DNA of 6,656 nt from an uncultured Clostridia bacterium (GTDB lineage: Bacteria; Bacillota_A; Clostridia; Christensenellales; UBA3700). The position numbers and the translations under genes are program-made. This document shows, one piece after another, positions 1 to 5,522 of the stretch. Below the pieces are notes generated by a model. The model was not told the origin of the DNA. It searched no databases and was given only the letters and a program-made list of their open reading frames with translations. Positions within the stretch are counted from its first letter, which is position 1. Each line of letters starts with the position of its first letter. The stretch lies in the NCBI GenBank assembly GCA_946545105.1, contig CAMNMY010000048.1, positions 1 to 6,656 on the forward strand. The letters are read 5' to 3'.

Positions 1-76
1 GCCCTTATAGCTCAGTCGGTAGAGCATGCGGCTGTTAACCGCAGTGTCATAGGTTCGAGTCCTATTGAGGGCGCCA
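1..76 (+). tRNA. tRNA-Asn (anticodon GTT)
   Basis: The sequence folds as a complete cloverleaf. Acceptor arm 1-7 pairs with 66-72 (one wobble), the discriminator is G73 and CCA is encoded at 74-76. The anticodon stem GCGG/CCGC encloses the loop CTGTTAA, giving anticodon GTT at 34-36, which reads AAC/AAT. The T-arm carries the usual GGTTCGAGTCC. The gene begins exactly at the window edge, so its promoter and any upstream tRNA cluster are not visible. Confidence 0.96.
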
Positions 77-77
77 T

Positions 78-108
78 AGAGTTGTCAAATAGTGACAACT
101 CTTTTTTT
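78..108 (+). terminator. Intrinsic terminator of tRNA-Asn
   Basis: A perfect 10-bp stem (AGAGTTGTCA with TGACAACTCT) closes a 5-nt loop (AATAG) and runs straight into a T-tract at 102-108. It starts two bases after the encoded CCA, so it ends the tRNA transcript and insulates the next gene. Confidence 0.92.
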
Positions 109-129
109 ATGCTCACAAACTTCATATGG

Positions 130-138
130 TGGTAAAAT
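130..138 (+). promoter_or_regulatory. Extended -10 promoter for the GNAT operon
   Basis: TGgTAAAAT is an extended -10 element (TG, one base, then a hexamer with 5 of 6 matches to TATAAT). No good -35 is seen at 16-18 nt upstream. Transcription would start near 145, leaving only about 9 nt before the ATG at 154, with the GAGG ribosome site (145-148) at the very 5' end. Confidence 0.6.
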
Positions 139-153
139 ATTTATGAGGTTTAT

Positions 154-705
154 ATGAAATATAACAAATCAATTATTTTAAAAGACGGACGTGAATGTTT
201 AATTAGAGATGTTACAAAAGAAGATGCAAAAGAGTTCTTGCATATATTCACATTAACTCACGAACAAACTGATTTCTTGCTTGCTTATAACGAAGATTTA
301 AATTTGACTGTTGAAGATGAAGCAAAATATATTGAGGCAAGATCTAATACGGATAGAGCTATTATGTTTGCTGCCATTATAGATGGAAAGATTGTTGGAA
401 GTGCGTTTATCGAGGGAAAAGATCCATTTACTAAGACAAAACATAAAGCTGAATTAGGTATTAATATAGATAAAGATTATTGGCGCTTAGGAATAGGGAA
501 GGCTTTAATGCAAGCTTGCATTGAATGTGCAAAACAAGCCAAATTTGAACAAATTGTGTTAGAAGTAATTGGAGACAATACAGCCGCAATAAATCTATAT
601 AAAGCCTTTGGTTTTGTTGAATATGGTAGAAATCCAAAAGGTTTTAAATCTAAATATTCAGGATGGCAAGAAGAAGTATTAATGTATTTGGACTTGGAGG
701 CATAA
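154..705 (+). CDS. GNAT-family N-acetyltransferase
   Basis: This 183-residue protein has the fold signature of GCN5-related acetyltransferases, which move the acetyl group of acetyl-CoA onto an amine. The central strand and acetyl-CoA loop are visible as ELGINIDKDYWRLGIGKALM (about residues 100-119), where the GIGKAL loop should hold the pyrophosphate. The C-terminal motif NTAAINLYKAFGF (142-154) carries the conserved Tyr and GF typical of motif B. Length is normal for a single-domain GNAT. The start is supported by GAGG at 145-148, five bases before the ATG. No signal peptide or membrane segment is seen, so it is cytoplasmic. It is the first gene of a pair; its stop lies one base before the next ATG and the next gene's ribosome site is inside its last codons. 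The substrate cannot be read from the sequence; the cyclase-like neighbour does not identify it. Confidence 0.9.
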   Translation: MKYNKSIILKDGRECLIRDVTKEDAKEFLHIFTLTHEQTDFLLAYNEDLNLTVEDEAKYIEARSNTDRAIMFAAIIDGKIVGSAFIEGKDPFTKTKHKAELGINIDKDYWRLGIGKALMQACIECAKQAKFEQIVLEVIGDNTAAINLYKAFGFVEYGRNPKGFKSKYSGWQEEVLMYLDLEA

Positions 706-706
706 T

Positions 707-1831
707 ATGAGCTTTAATAAGCATGATATTACAAGAAATGAATTTATGTTATATGGTGGCCAATCAAGACGAGGATACGATTGGTGGTGGCATTCTTTTA
801 CAGCCGAAAATGAGGTCACTGGAGAGCAAAAGCCATTCTATATTGAGTTCTTCTTGTGTAATCCTGCATTTGGTCAAGACAAGCCTATTTTTGGGCAATT
901 AAAAGAGAATCAAGAAAAGGGAATAAGGCCATCGTACTTGATGGTAAATGTTGGCACATGGGGAGAAGATGCAGTTCAACTCCATAGATTCTTTGGCTGG
1001 CAAAGTGTAACTTTGAATAAAAAGGCACCATACTCTGTATCTGCCGATGACTGTTTTATGACAGAAACGGAAACTAAGGGTTCAATTAAACTATCTAAAG
1101 AGGAAGTTGCTTCCCATCCGGAGTATATGTCTGATGCTGGCGAGATTAGCTGGGATCTAAAGATTGATAAGAAAATTGCATTCAATGTTGGATATGGCGC
1201 AGGTAAATTATTTAGGACAATGCAAGCCTTTGAGATGTTCTGGCATGCCGAAGGCATGAAGAGCGAATACGAAGGGAACATAATGTTCAACGGACAACGA
1301 TACGTTGTAAAGAAAGAGACATCTTACGGATATGCAGATAAGAACTGGGGTAAGGACTTTACATCACCTTGGGTTTGGCTATCTTCTTGTAATCTAACTA
1401 GCAAGTTAACAGGAAAGAAACTAAACGATTCTGTATTTGATATAGGTGGTGGTAGACCAAAGATTGGCCCTATTGCGCTTCAAAGAAAGTTGCTTTCTGC
1501 ATATTGGCACGAAGGCAAAGCATATGAATTCAATTTCTCTAAGTTCTGGACTTTCACAAGAACTAAATTTGATTGCAAGGAAGAAGAGGATAAAATCGTT
1601 TGGCATGTAGAGCAAAAGACATGGACAAATAAGATGGTCACAGATATTACATGCTTAAAGAAAGATATGCTTTTAATTAACTATGAAGCTCCAAACGGAA
1701 AGAAATTACATAATAGATTATGGAACGGCGGAAACGGTAAGGGTGAAGTAAAACTTTACCATAGAGGCAAACTTATCGACGATGTAATTTGTGAAAATGT
1801 TGGATGTGAATACGGGGAATATTCAAACTAG
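707..1831 (+). CDS. Tocopherol cyclase/CrtC-like (lipocalin-fold) protein of unknown substrate
   Basis: This 374-residue protein is rich in Trp, Tyr and Phe and lacks a signal peptide or membrane helix. The best recognisable segment is YGYADKNWGKDF followed by SPWVWLSSCNL (residues 207-230). It matches in pattern the Y-E-KNWG-FP-W-W-CN signature of the tocopherol cyclase family (distantly CrtC/Svf1), a double lipocalin-like beta barrel. The N-terminal half contains RGYDWWWHSF (22-31) and FYIEFFLCNP (44-53), which also fit such a barrel, and a WHAEG segment begins at residue 179. The assignment is from memory of the motif, not a search. The family name need not mean tocopherol synthesis; most bacterial members are uncharacterised. 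TTGGAGG (694-700) ends six bases before the ATG, inside the end of the acetyltransferase gene, implying translational coupling. No terminator follows before the transporter gene, so some read-through into it is possible. Confidence 0.6.
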   Translation: MSFNKHDITRNEFMLYGGQSRRGYDWWWHSFTAENEVTGEQKPFYIEFFLCNPAFGQDKPIFGQLKENQEKGIRPSYLMVNVGTWGEDAVQLHRFFGWQSVTLNKKAPYSVSADDCFMTETETKGSIKLSKEEVASHPEYMSDAGEISWDLKIDKKIAFNVGYGAGKLFRTMQAFEMFWHAEGMKSEYEGNIMFNGQRYVVKKETSYGYADKNWGKDFTSPWVWLSSCNLTSKLTGKKLNDSVFDIGGGRPKIGPIALQRKLLSAYWHEGKAYEFNFSKFWTFTRTKFDCKEEEDKIVWHVEQKTWTNKMVTDITCLKKDMLLINYEAPNGKKLHNRLWNGGNGKGEVKLYHRGKLIDDVICENVGCEYGEYSN

Positions 1832-1850
1832 TATAGTTTTAGAAGAATAA

Positions 1851-1862
1851 TTGTTGTAGAAT
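1851..1862 (+). promoter_or_regulatory. Candidate promoter for the MFS transporter gene
   Basis: TTGTTGTAGAAT provides a -10-like TAGAAT at 1857-1862. The same TTGTTGTA plus AAT arrangement occurs before tRNA-Gly (3386-3397, ending in TATAAT), which supports its being a real promoter element. A second -10-like TAAAAT overlaps at 1862-1867. No convincing -35 was found. Confidence 0.4.
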
Positions 1863-1876
1863 AAAATTATTAAGAC

Positions 1877-1893
1877 TAAGCTAACTAAGCTTA
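1877..1893 (+). promoter_or_regulatory. Palindrome in the transporter leader (possible operator)
   Basis: TAAGCT and AGCTTA form a perfect 6-bp inverted repeat around AACTA. The element also reads as a tandem direct repeat (ACTAAGCTA then ACTAAGCTT, 1875-1892). It lies between the candidate -10 and the ribosome site AAGGGG (1895-1900), where a bound repressor would block transcription. As RNA the hairpin would be weak, so a protein site is more likely than an attenuator. Confidence 0.4.
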
Positions 1894-1905
1894 AAAGGGG
1901 AAATT

Positions 1906-3330
1906 ATGGAAGAGATGAACACACAAGCTGTAGCAACTGAAAGCGCAAAACCAGCACTTAAGTTGAACTACAAAAGAACTTTTACAATCGGGTTCGCCTT
2001 CTTCGGTATTTTGCTATTATGGCAAGTATACGATACATGGTGCCCAACCTTTTTAACTGAACTATTTGCTAAAGCTTTCAATAAGACAAATGAAGAAGTT
2101 CAATATCTAGTAGGTATTATCATGGCGCTAGATAATTTGGCTGCTTTAATCTTATTGCCAATATTTGGTAGATTATCAGATAAAACACATACGCCACTAG
2201 GAAAGAGAATGCCGTACATATTAGTAGGTACATTTGTTTGTGCTGTCGCATTCCCATTTGTTCCAGTATTCTTCCACTTTGGAAACATTGCAGGAACAAT
2301 CTCAATGATGGCAATAGTTTTGATTTTTGCGATGATGTATCGAAATCCTGCTGTTGCATTGATGCCAGATATGACACCAAAGCCACTTCGTTCTAAGGCA
2401 AATGGTATTATTAATATCATGGGTTATATCGGTGGTGCATTTGCTACAGTTATTGGTATGGTATTCGTATTAAGTAAATACTTAAAAGCAGATATTGGAT
2501 CAAGAAATATTTGGACAATTGAAATTCCATTCTTAATGGGATCTGTTCTAATGCTTATTTCAGCAATCGTTTTATTCTTAACTATTAAAGAAAACAAGAT
2601 TGCGGAAGAAGTAAAAGAAGATATGGCTAGAGGTGAAGAAGAATCTGAAGCTGCAGATAAGATGGCAGTTGATGATGAAGGTCCTATCACTCCAGCAAAT
2701 AAGAGAATGCTTTGGTTAATCCTTGCTGCTGAATTCTTCTGGTTCATGGCAGACAATGGTATTGGAACATTCTTAAACAACTATGTTATATATAACCTAC
2801 ATGGCTCATCAGCATCAACATCGTTGATGGTAATCATTTCAGGTGTTGGTTCAATCATCGGTTTTGTAACAGGCGGCATTATTGCCTCTAAGATTGGACG
2901 TAAATGGACAATCCTTTCCGGTTTAGCGGCTACGGCAATAGGATACGCTATTTGGATTATTATGACATTTGCAGTCGGATTCCCAGGCGATAAGGTTCCA
3001 GCATGGCTATTTGTTATTTGGTTTGTAAAGGGCGTAGGAATGTCACTTGTACACGTTAACTCTTATCCAATGGTAGTAGAATTATGTTCAAGCAAAAAGA
3101 TTGGTGCATTTACAGGATATTACTATGCATCATCAATGGCAGCGCAAACAACAACACCAGTACTTCTTGGCTTGCTTCTATTGGTTCCATCTTTCAATTG
3201 GGATATTTTGCCAATCTACGCAACAATCTGTTTAGTGGCTTCAACAGCGATATTCTTCTTTATTAAGAATGTTAAGTCTACAAAGACAGAATTCAAAAAA
3301 GGTTTAGAAGCATTAGATATTGATGACTAG
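1906..3330 (+). CDS. MFS transporter, GPH/SLC45-like sugar:cation symporter type
   Basis: This 474-residue integral membrane protein has about 12 hydrophobic helices in two halves. The helix 2-3 loop carries the major-facilitator motif A in the form GRLSDKTHTPLGKRMP (residues 88-103), with the TxxGKRxP ending typical of glycoside-pentoside-hexuronide and sucrose (SLC45-like) symporters. The second half repeats it as SKIGRKWT (328-335). The segment RNPAVALMPDMTPKPLRSKA (146-165) is another family hallmark around helices 4-5. The halves are joined by an unusually acidic cytoplasmic loop (about 228-262). It probably imports a sugar or glycoside with H+ or Na+; the substrate is not deducible. The start at 1906 is chosen because AAGGGG (1895-1900) is five bases away; the next ATG (1915) would be too far. 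The gene stands alone, closed by a terminator, with its own candidate promoter and operator. Confidence 0.88.
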   Translation: MEEMNTQAVATESAKPALKLNYKRTFTIGFAFFGILLLWQVYDTWCPTFLTELFAKAFNKTNEEVQYLVGIIMALDNLAALILLPIFGRLSDKTHTPLGKRMPYILVGTFVCAVAFPFVPVFFHFGNIAGTISMMAIVLIFAMMYRNPAVALMPDMTPKPLRSKANGIINIMGYIGGAFATVIGMVFVLSKYLKADIGSRNIWTIEIPFLMGSVLMLISAIVLFLTIKENKIAEEVKEDMARGEEESEAADKMAVDDEGPITPANKRMLWLILAAEFFWFMADNGIGTFLNNYVIYNLHGSSASTSLMVIISGVGSIIGFVTGGIIASKIGRKWTILSGLAATAIGYAIWIIMTFAVGFPGDKVPAWLFVIWFVKGVGMSLVHVNSYPMVVELCSSKKIGAFTGYYYASSMAAQTTTPVLLGLLLLVPSFNWDILPIYATICLVASTAIFFFIKNVKSTKTEFKKGLEALDIDD

Positions 3331-3346
3331 TGTAAATAGAATTAAT

Positions 3347-3378
3347 ACAAGGGCGCCGATTTGGCGCTCTTGTTTTTT
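3347..3378 (+). terminator. Intrinsic terminator of the transporter gene
   Basis: An 11-bp GC-rich stem (ACAAGGGCGCC with GGCGCTCTTGT, one G-T pair) closes the 5-nt loop GATTT and is followed by six T residues at 3373-3378. It lies 16 nt after the transporter stop codon. Its tail overlaps the possible -35 of the tRNA-Gly promoter. Confidence 0.92.
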
Positions 3379-3397
3379 GTAATAGTTGTTGTATAAT
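3370..3397 (+). promoter_or_regulatory. Promoter of tRNA-Gly
   Basis: A perfect -10, TATAAT, lies at 3392-3397, thirteen bases before the mature tRNA 5' end. A weak -35 (TTGTTT, 3370-3375) sits 16 bp upstream, inside the tail of the preceding terminator. Transcription near 3404 would leave a short 5' leader for RNase P to remove. Confidence 0.65.
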
Positions 3398-3409
3398 GAG
3401 ATTATGCGT

Positions 3410-3483
3410 GCGGGTGTAGTTTAGTGGTAAAATACGAGCTTCCCAAGCTTGGGTTGTGGGTTCGATTCCCATCATCCGCTCCA
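3410..3483 (+). tRNA. tRNA-Gly (anticodon CCC)
   Basis: A 74-nt cloverleaf: acceptor GCGGGTG (3410-3416) pairs with CATCCGC (3473-3479), the discriminator is T3480 and CCA is encoded at 3481-3483. The anticodon stem CGAGC/GCTTG encloses TTCCCAA, giving anticodon CCC at 3442-3444, which reads GGG only. The D-arm GTTTAGTGGTAAAAT and T-arm GTGGGTTCGATTCCCAT are typical of bacterial glycine tRNAs. It stands alone between two terminators. Confidence 0.95.
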
Positions 3484-3489
3484 AAACTT

Positions 3490-3516
3490 AAAGTTGGCGA
3501 TGAGCCAATTTTTTTT
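3490..3516 (+). terminator. Intrinsic terminator of tRNA-Gly
   Basis: A 9-bp stem (AAAGTTGGC with GCCAATTTT, one G-T pair) encloses GATGA and merges into eight T residues at 3509-3516. It starts seven bases after the CCA end of the tRNA. Confidence 0.88.
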
Positions 3517-3527
3517 ATGTTCAAGGC

Positions 3528-3556
3528 TTGACAACCTATATACCTCGTGATATGAT
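3528..3556 (+). promoter_or_regulatory. Near-consensus promoter of the padR-DUF1700-DUF4097 operon
   Basis: The -35 TTGACA (3528-3533) is perfect, the spacer is 17 bp, and the -10 TATGAT (3551-3556) matches 5 of 6 positions and is extended by TG at 3548-3549. Transcription would start near 3563, giving a leader of about 35 nt. It is among the strongest-looking promoters in the window, as expected for a promoter kept in check by a repressor. Confidence 0.88.
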
Positions 3557-3565
3557 GTATTACGA
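3545..3565 (+). promoter_or_regulatory. Palindrome over the -10 and start site (candidate PadR operator)
   Basis: TCGTGATA and TATTACGA form an inverted repeat with 7 of 8 matching positions around the 5-bp spacer TGATG. It covers the extended -10 and the expected start point, so a dimer bound here would exclude RNA polymerase. PadR regulators commonly bind such sites and repress their own operons. That this PadR binds it is inferred from position only. Confidence 0.6.
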
Positions 3566-3597
3566 AAGATGAAGTATCGCACAAGGTGAGGTATAAA

Positions 3598-3912
3598 ATG
3601 GATGCACAATTAAGAAGAGGAGTTTTAGATGTATGTGTTTTGGTAGCAATAAAGAACAAAGATTCTTATGGTTATCAGATTATCAAAGATTTAAAGCCGG
3701 TATTGGAATTATCTGAATCGACTTTATACACGATTCTAAAAAGACTTGAAGAGGGTAGATTGTTAATTGTTCGATCTGTTGAATATGAAGGCAGATTAAG
3801 AAAGTATTATCACATTACACATTTAGGTCTTAAGAGAATTGAAGAGTTTAAAGACGAGTGGAAAGAATTAATGAGAATTTATTCATTTATTGTTGAGGAA
3901 AGTGAACTATGA
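3598..3912 (+). CDS. PadR-family transcriptional regulator
   Basis: This 104-residue protein is a short (subfamily-2-like) PadR winged-helix repressor with no large effector domain. The N-terminal helix leads into the hallmark DSYGYQIIKDL (residues 22-32). The recognition helix is SESTLYTILKRLEEGRLL (39-56), the beta wing is GRLRKYYHITHLG (65-77), and a C-terminal dimerisation helix ends the protein. The ATG at 3598 is preferred over an in-frame GTG at 3586 because the ribosome site AAGGTGAGG (3583-3591) covers that GTG and ends six bases before the ATG. Its TGA stop overlaps the next start (ATGA at 3909-3912), so the two genes are translationally coupled. It very likely senses a signal connected with the two membrane proteins encoded downstream and represses the operon from the palindrome at 3545-3565; the signal is unknown. 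Confidence 0.93.
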   Translation: MDAQLRRGVLDVCVLVAIKNKDSYGYQIIKDLKPVLELSESTLYTILKRLEEGRLLIVRSVEYEGRLRKYYHITHLGLKRIEEFKDEWKELMRIYSFIVEESEL

Positions 3913-4502
3913 GAAAAGAAGAATTTTTAAAAGAACTAAGAAAACAATTATCAGGTTTGCCAAAGGATGATATTGACTCTAGAGTAGAATTCTATTCTGA
4001 AATGATTGACGATCGAATCGAAGAAGGCAAAACAGAACAAGAGGCTATTAATGAAATTGGAAGCGTAGACGAAATAGTTAACGACATTGCTAAGGACACA
4101 CCTTTTGTTAAATTGATCAAGGAGAAAGTAAAGCCAAAGAGAAAGCTTGAAACATGGGAGATTGTATTACTTGTCGTTGGATTCCCACTATGGTTCCCAT
4201 TAGTTACAGCAGCGTTAAGCGTATGCTTAGTTGGATATTTCCTAATCTGGGTATTTGATTTAGCATCTTATGTAGTCGAATTAGCTTTAGGCGCATCTGG
4301 TATTGGCGGATTAGTTGTATTCTTTGCAAATATTGCAAATGGAACAACCAACTATATGGCTTTAGGTATTAGCTTGATGGGATTTGGCGGTGCATTCATC
4401 TTCTATTGGGTATGCGTAGCAATGACTAAAGGAACATTCAAAGTTTCAATGAAGATTACAAACAAGATCAAAGCAGCCTTTATTAAGAAAGGGAGGGACT
4501 AA
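3909..4502 (+). CDS. HAAS-domain (DUF1700) membrane protein
   Basis: This 197-residue protein has two parts. The cytoplasmic N-terminus shows the HAAS signature: FLKELRKQLSGLP (residues 6-18), VEFYSEMIDDRIEEG (26-40) and EQEAINEIGSVDEI (43-56), a helical domain found next to PadR genes. After a basic stretch (KPKRK, 75-79), hydrophobic helices fill about 85-118, 128-143 and 150-172, and a basic tail (KxKAAFIKKGR) ends the protein. It is an inner-membrane protein with its N-terminal domain in the cytoplasm by the positive-inside rule. GAGG at 3895-3898 lies ten bases before the ATG. It sits between its likely regulator and the DUF4097 gene, a conserved family order. Its biochemical role is unknown; a link between the membrane and PadR is a reasonable guess only. 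Confidence 0.9.
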   Translation: MRKEEFLKELRKQLSGLPKDDIDSRVEFYSEMIDDRIEEGKTEQEAINEIGSVDEIVNDIAKDTPFVKLIKEKVKPKRKLETWEIVLLVVGFPLWFPLVTAALSVCLVGYFLIWVFDLASYVVELALGASGIGGLVVFFANIANGTTNYMALGISLMGFGGAFIFYWVCVAMTKGTFKVSMKITNKIKAAFIKKGRD

Positions 4503-4505
4503 ACA

Positions 4506-5453
4506 ATGAAAAAGATATTAGTGGTTTGCATAATTATTGGCGTTATATTATTAGCAGCAGGCGGCGTAGTTTTAGGCCTAGCTATTAAGAATCATCAAAC
4601 AGTAGAGCCAACAGAAACACATACATACACACTAGAAGGTGATATTACAAATATTAATGTAGATGTATCAATTGCAAAGGTTAAATTTGTTGCATCTGAA
4701 GAAGGTAAGAAGGAAGTTGTATGTGTAGATTCAGAAAAGCGCTATCATACAGCAGCAGTTGAGAATGGAACATTGAACATTAAATATGTTGATGCAAGCA
4801 AATGGTATGAAGGCGTATTCTCATTCAATTCAGAACTATCAGTAACTATCTATATCCCAGCTGGTGAATACGATACATTAAGATGCGAAGCTTCAACAGG
4901 ATCAATTGAAATTCCAGCAGACTTCACATTTAACAGCGCAAATATTGAAGTTAGCACAGGTGCAGTGTTAATAAATTCAAACATTAAAGGTGCATTAAAT
5001 GTAACAGCATCAACAGGTGCAGTATATGTAAAAGACCTATCTGCTAAGAGCTTAAATGCTAAAGCATCAACAGGTGCTGTACGTATCGAGAATGTAACAG
5101 TTGAAGATGGTGCAGTTGTCGAAACATCAACAGGAAAGAGTGAAATGAGCAATCTAACAGCAAAGAACTTAAACGTTAATGCTTCTACTGGCAATGTAAC
5201 TTTAAGCAATACAGTAATTGCAGAAGCCATTGTAATTGAAACATCAACAGGTAATGTTAGATTCAATGATTCAGATGGAGCTTCAATTAAAGTTACTACA
5301 GATACAGGCGATGTAGAAGGAACGGTTTTAACAAGCAAGATCTTCTATGCTAAATCTGATACAGGTCGTATTGACGTACCAATGGGAACATCAGGTGGCG
5401 TCTTTGAAATAAAAACAGATACAGGCGATATTTCATTAAGAATCAAAGCGTAA
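4506..5453 (+). CDS. Membrane-anchored DUF4097 beta-strand repeat protein
   Basis: This 315-residue protein starts with KK and one hydrophobic helix (about residues 4-27). No lipobox Cys follows, so it is probably anchored with the rest outside the cell. After a linker and a beta domain (about 38-120), ten repeats follow, each centred on STG or DTG: 130, 150, 169, 188, 208, 227, 247 (STG), then 266, 285 and 305 (DTG). Spacing is always 19 or 20 residues, which predicts a right-handed beta-solenoid with one turn per repeat and the TG turns stacked along one edge. This is the DUF4097 family, often called a putative adhesin although no function is established. The strong site GGGAGGG (4491-4497) lies eight bases before the ATG, and only three bases separate it from the DUF1700 stop. 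It is the last gene of the operon. Confidence 0.92.
   Translation: MKKILVVCIIIGVILLAAGGVVLGLAIKNHQTVEPTETHTYTLEGDITNINVDVSIAKVKFVASEEGKKEVVCVDSEKRYHTAAVENGTLNIKYVDASKWYEGVFSFNSELSVTIYIPAGEYDTLRCEASTGSIEIPADFTFNSANIEVSTGAVLINSNIKGALNVTASTGAVYVKDLSAKSLNAKASTGAVRIENVTVEDGAVVETSTGKSEMSNLTAKNLNVNASTGNVTLSNTVIAEAIVIETSTGNVRFNDSDGASIKVTTDTGDVEGTVLTSKIFYAKSDTGRIDVPMGTSGGVFEIKTDTGDISLRIKA
4890..5426 (+). repeat. In-gene tandem repeats encoding ten STG/DTG solenoid turns
   Basis: Ten coding repeats of 57 or 60 bp lie inside the DUF4097 gene. Most have diverged in DNA, but the core AGCATCAACAGGTGC is identical at 5006-5020 and 5063-5077, exactly 57 bp apart. The last three units encode DTG rather than STG, with variants of GATACAGG. 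Confidence 0.85.
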
Positions 5454-5470
5454 CCTATGTTATATAAAGA

Positions 5471-5495
5471 AACGCCCTTCGGGGCGTTCTTTTTT
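5471..5495 (+). terminator. Intrinsic terminator of the padR operon (UUCG tetraloop)
   Basis: AACGCCC pairs perfectly with GGGCGTT around a TTCG loop closed by C-G, the classic very stable tetraloop, and is followed by CTTTTTT. It begins 17 nt after the DUF4097 stop. An in-frame ATG at 5457 that would extend the next gene upstream lies ahead of this hairpin and is therefore unlikely to be used. Confidence 0.93.
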
Positions 5496-5496
5496 A

Positions 5497-5505
5497 TGCT
5501 AAAAT
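5497..5505 (+). promoter_or_regulatory. Extended -10 promoter of the Dabb-like gene
   Basis: TGcTAAAAT is an extended -10 starting two bases after the T-tract of the preceding terminator. No -35 is evident, since that position falls inside the hairpin. Transcription would begin near 5512, giving a leader of about 11 nt in which GAGG (5514-5517) is nearly at the 5' end. Confidence 0.6.
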
Positions 5506-5522
5506 ATATAGGCGAGGTAACT

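Noticed and set aside
1..76. tRNA genes as attachment sites for an integrated element (also tRNA-Gly at 3410)
   Set aside because: No integrase, no duplicated tRNA 3' end and no phage or plasmid gene in the window. The GGGCGCC shared by tRNA-Asn and the terminator at 3351 is too short to mean anything.
976..1290. Minus-strand frame opposite the tocopherol cyclase-like gene
   Set aside because: No ribosome site, no recognisable domain, and fully contained in a better supported gene.
1846..1871. Inverted repeat AATAATT...AATTATT after the tocopherol cyclase-like gene, considered as a terminator
   Set aside because: The stem is entirely A-T, the loop is 12 nt and no T-tract follows; it overlaps the candidate -10 of the next gene.
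3586..3597. GTG start for PadR at 3586
   Set aside because: The GTG is itself part of the ribosome site AAGGTGAGG; the ATG at 3598 is correctly spaced and gives the usual PadR N-terminus.
3293..3659. Two minus-strand reading frames across tRNA-Gly, with peptides such as MGIEPTTQAWEARILPLNYT
   Set aside because: These are the well-known spurious proteins produced by translating the complement of a tRNA-Gly gene (GIEPTT/DGNRTHN-type peptides). They also overlap the terminators and the padR promoter and lack suitable ribosome sites.
4850..5338. A long minus-strand reading frame (162 codons) opposite the DUF4097 gene
   Set aside because: It is the antisense image of the STG repeats (note its recurring PVDxxT/APV pattern), kept open by the repeat composition. 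It has no promoter or ribosome site of its own.
5457..5522. N-terminal extension of the Dabb-like protein from an ATG at 5457
   Set aside because: It would translate through the UUCG terminator and the -10 promoter element; the ATG at 5523 has a well placed GAGG and begins at the expected first strand of the domain.
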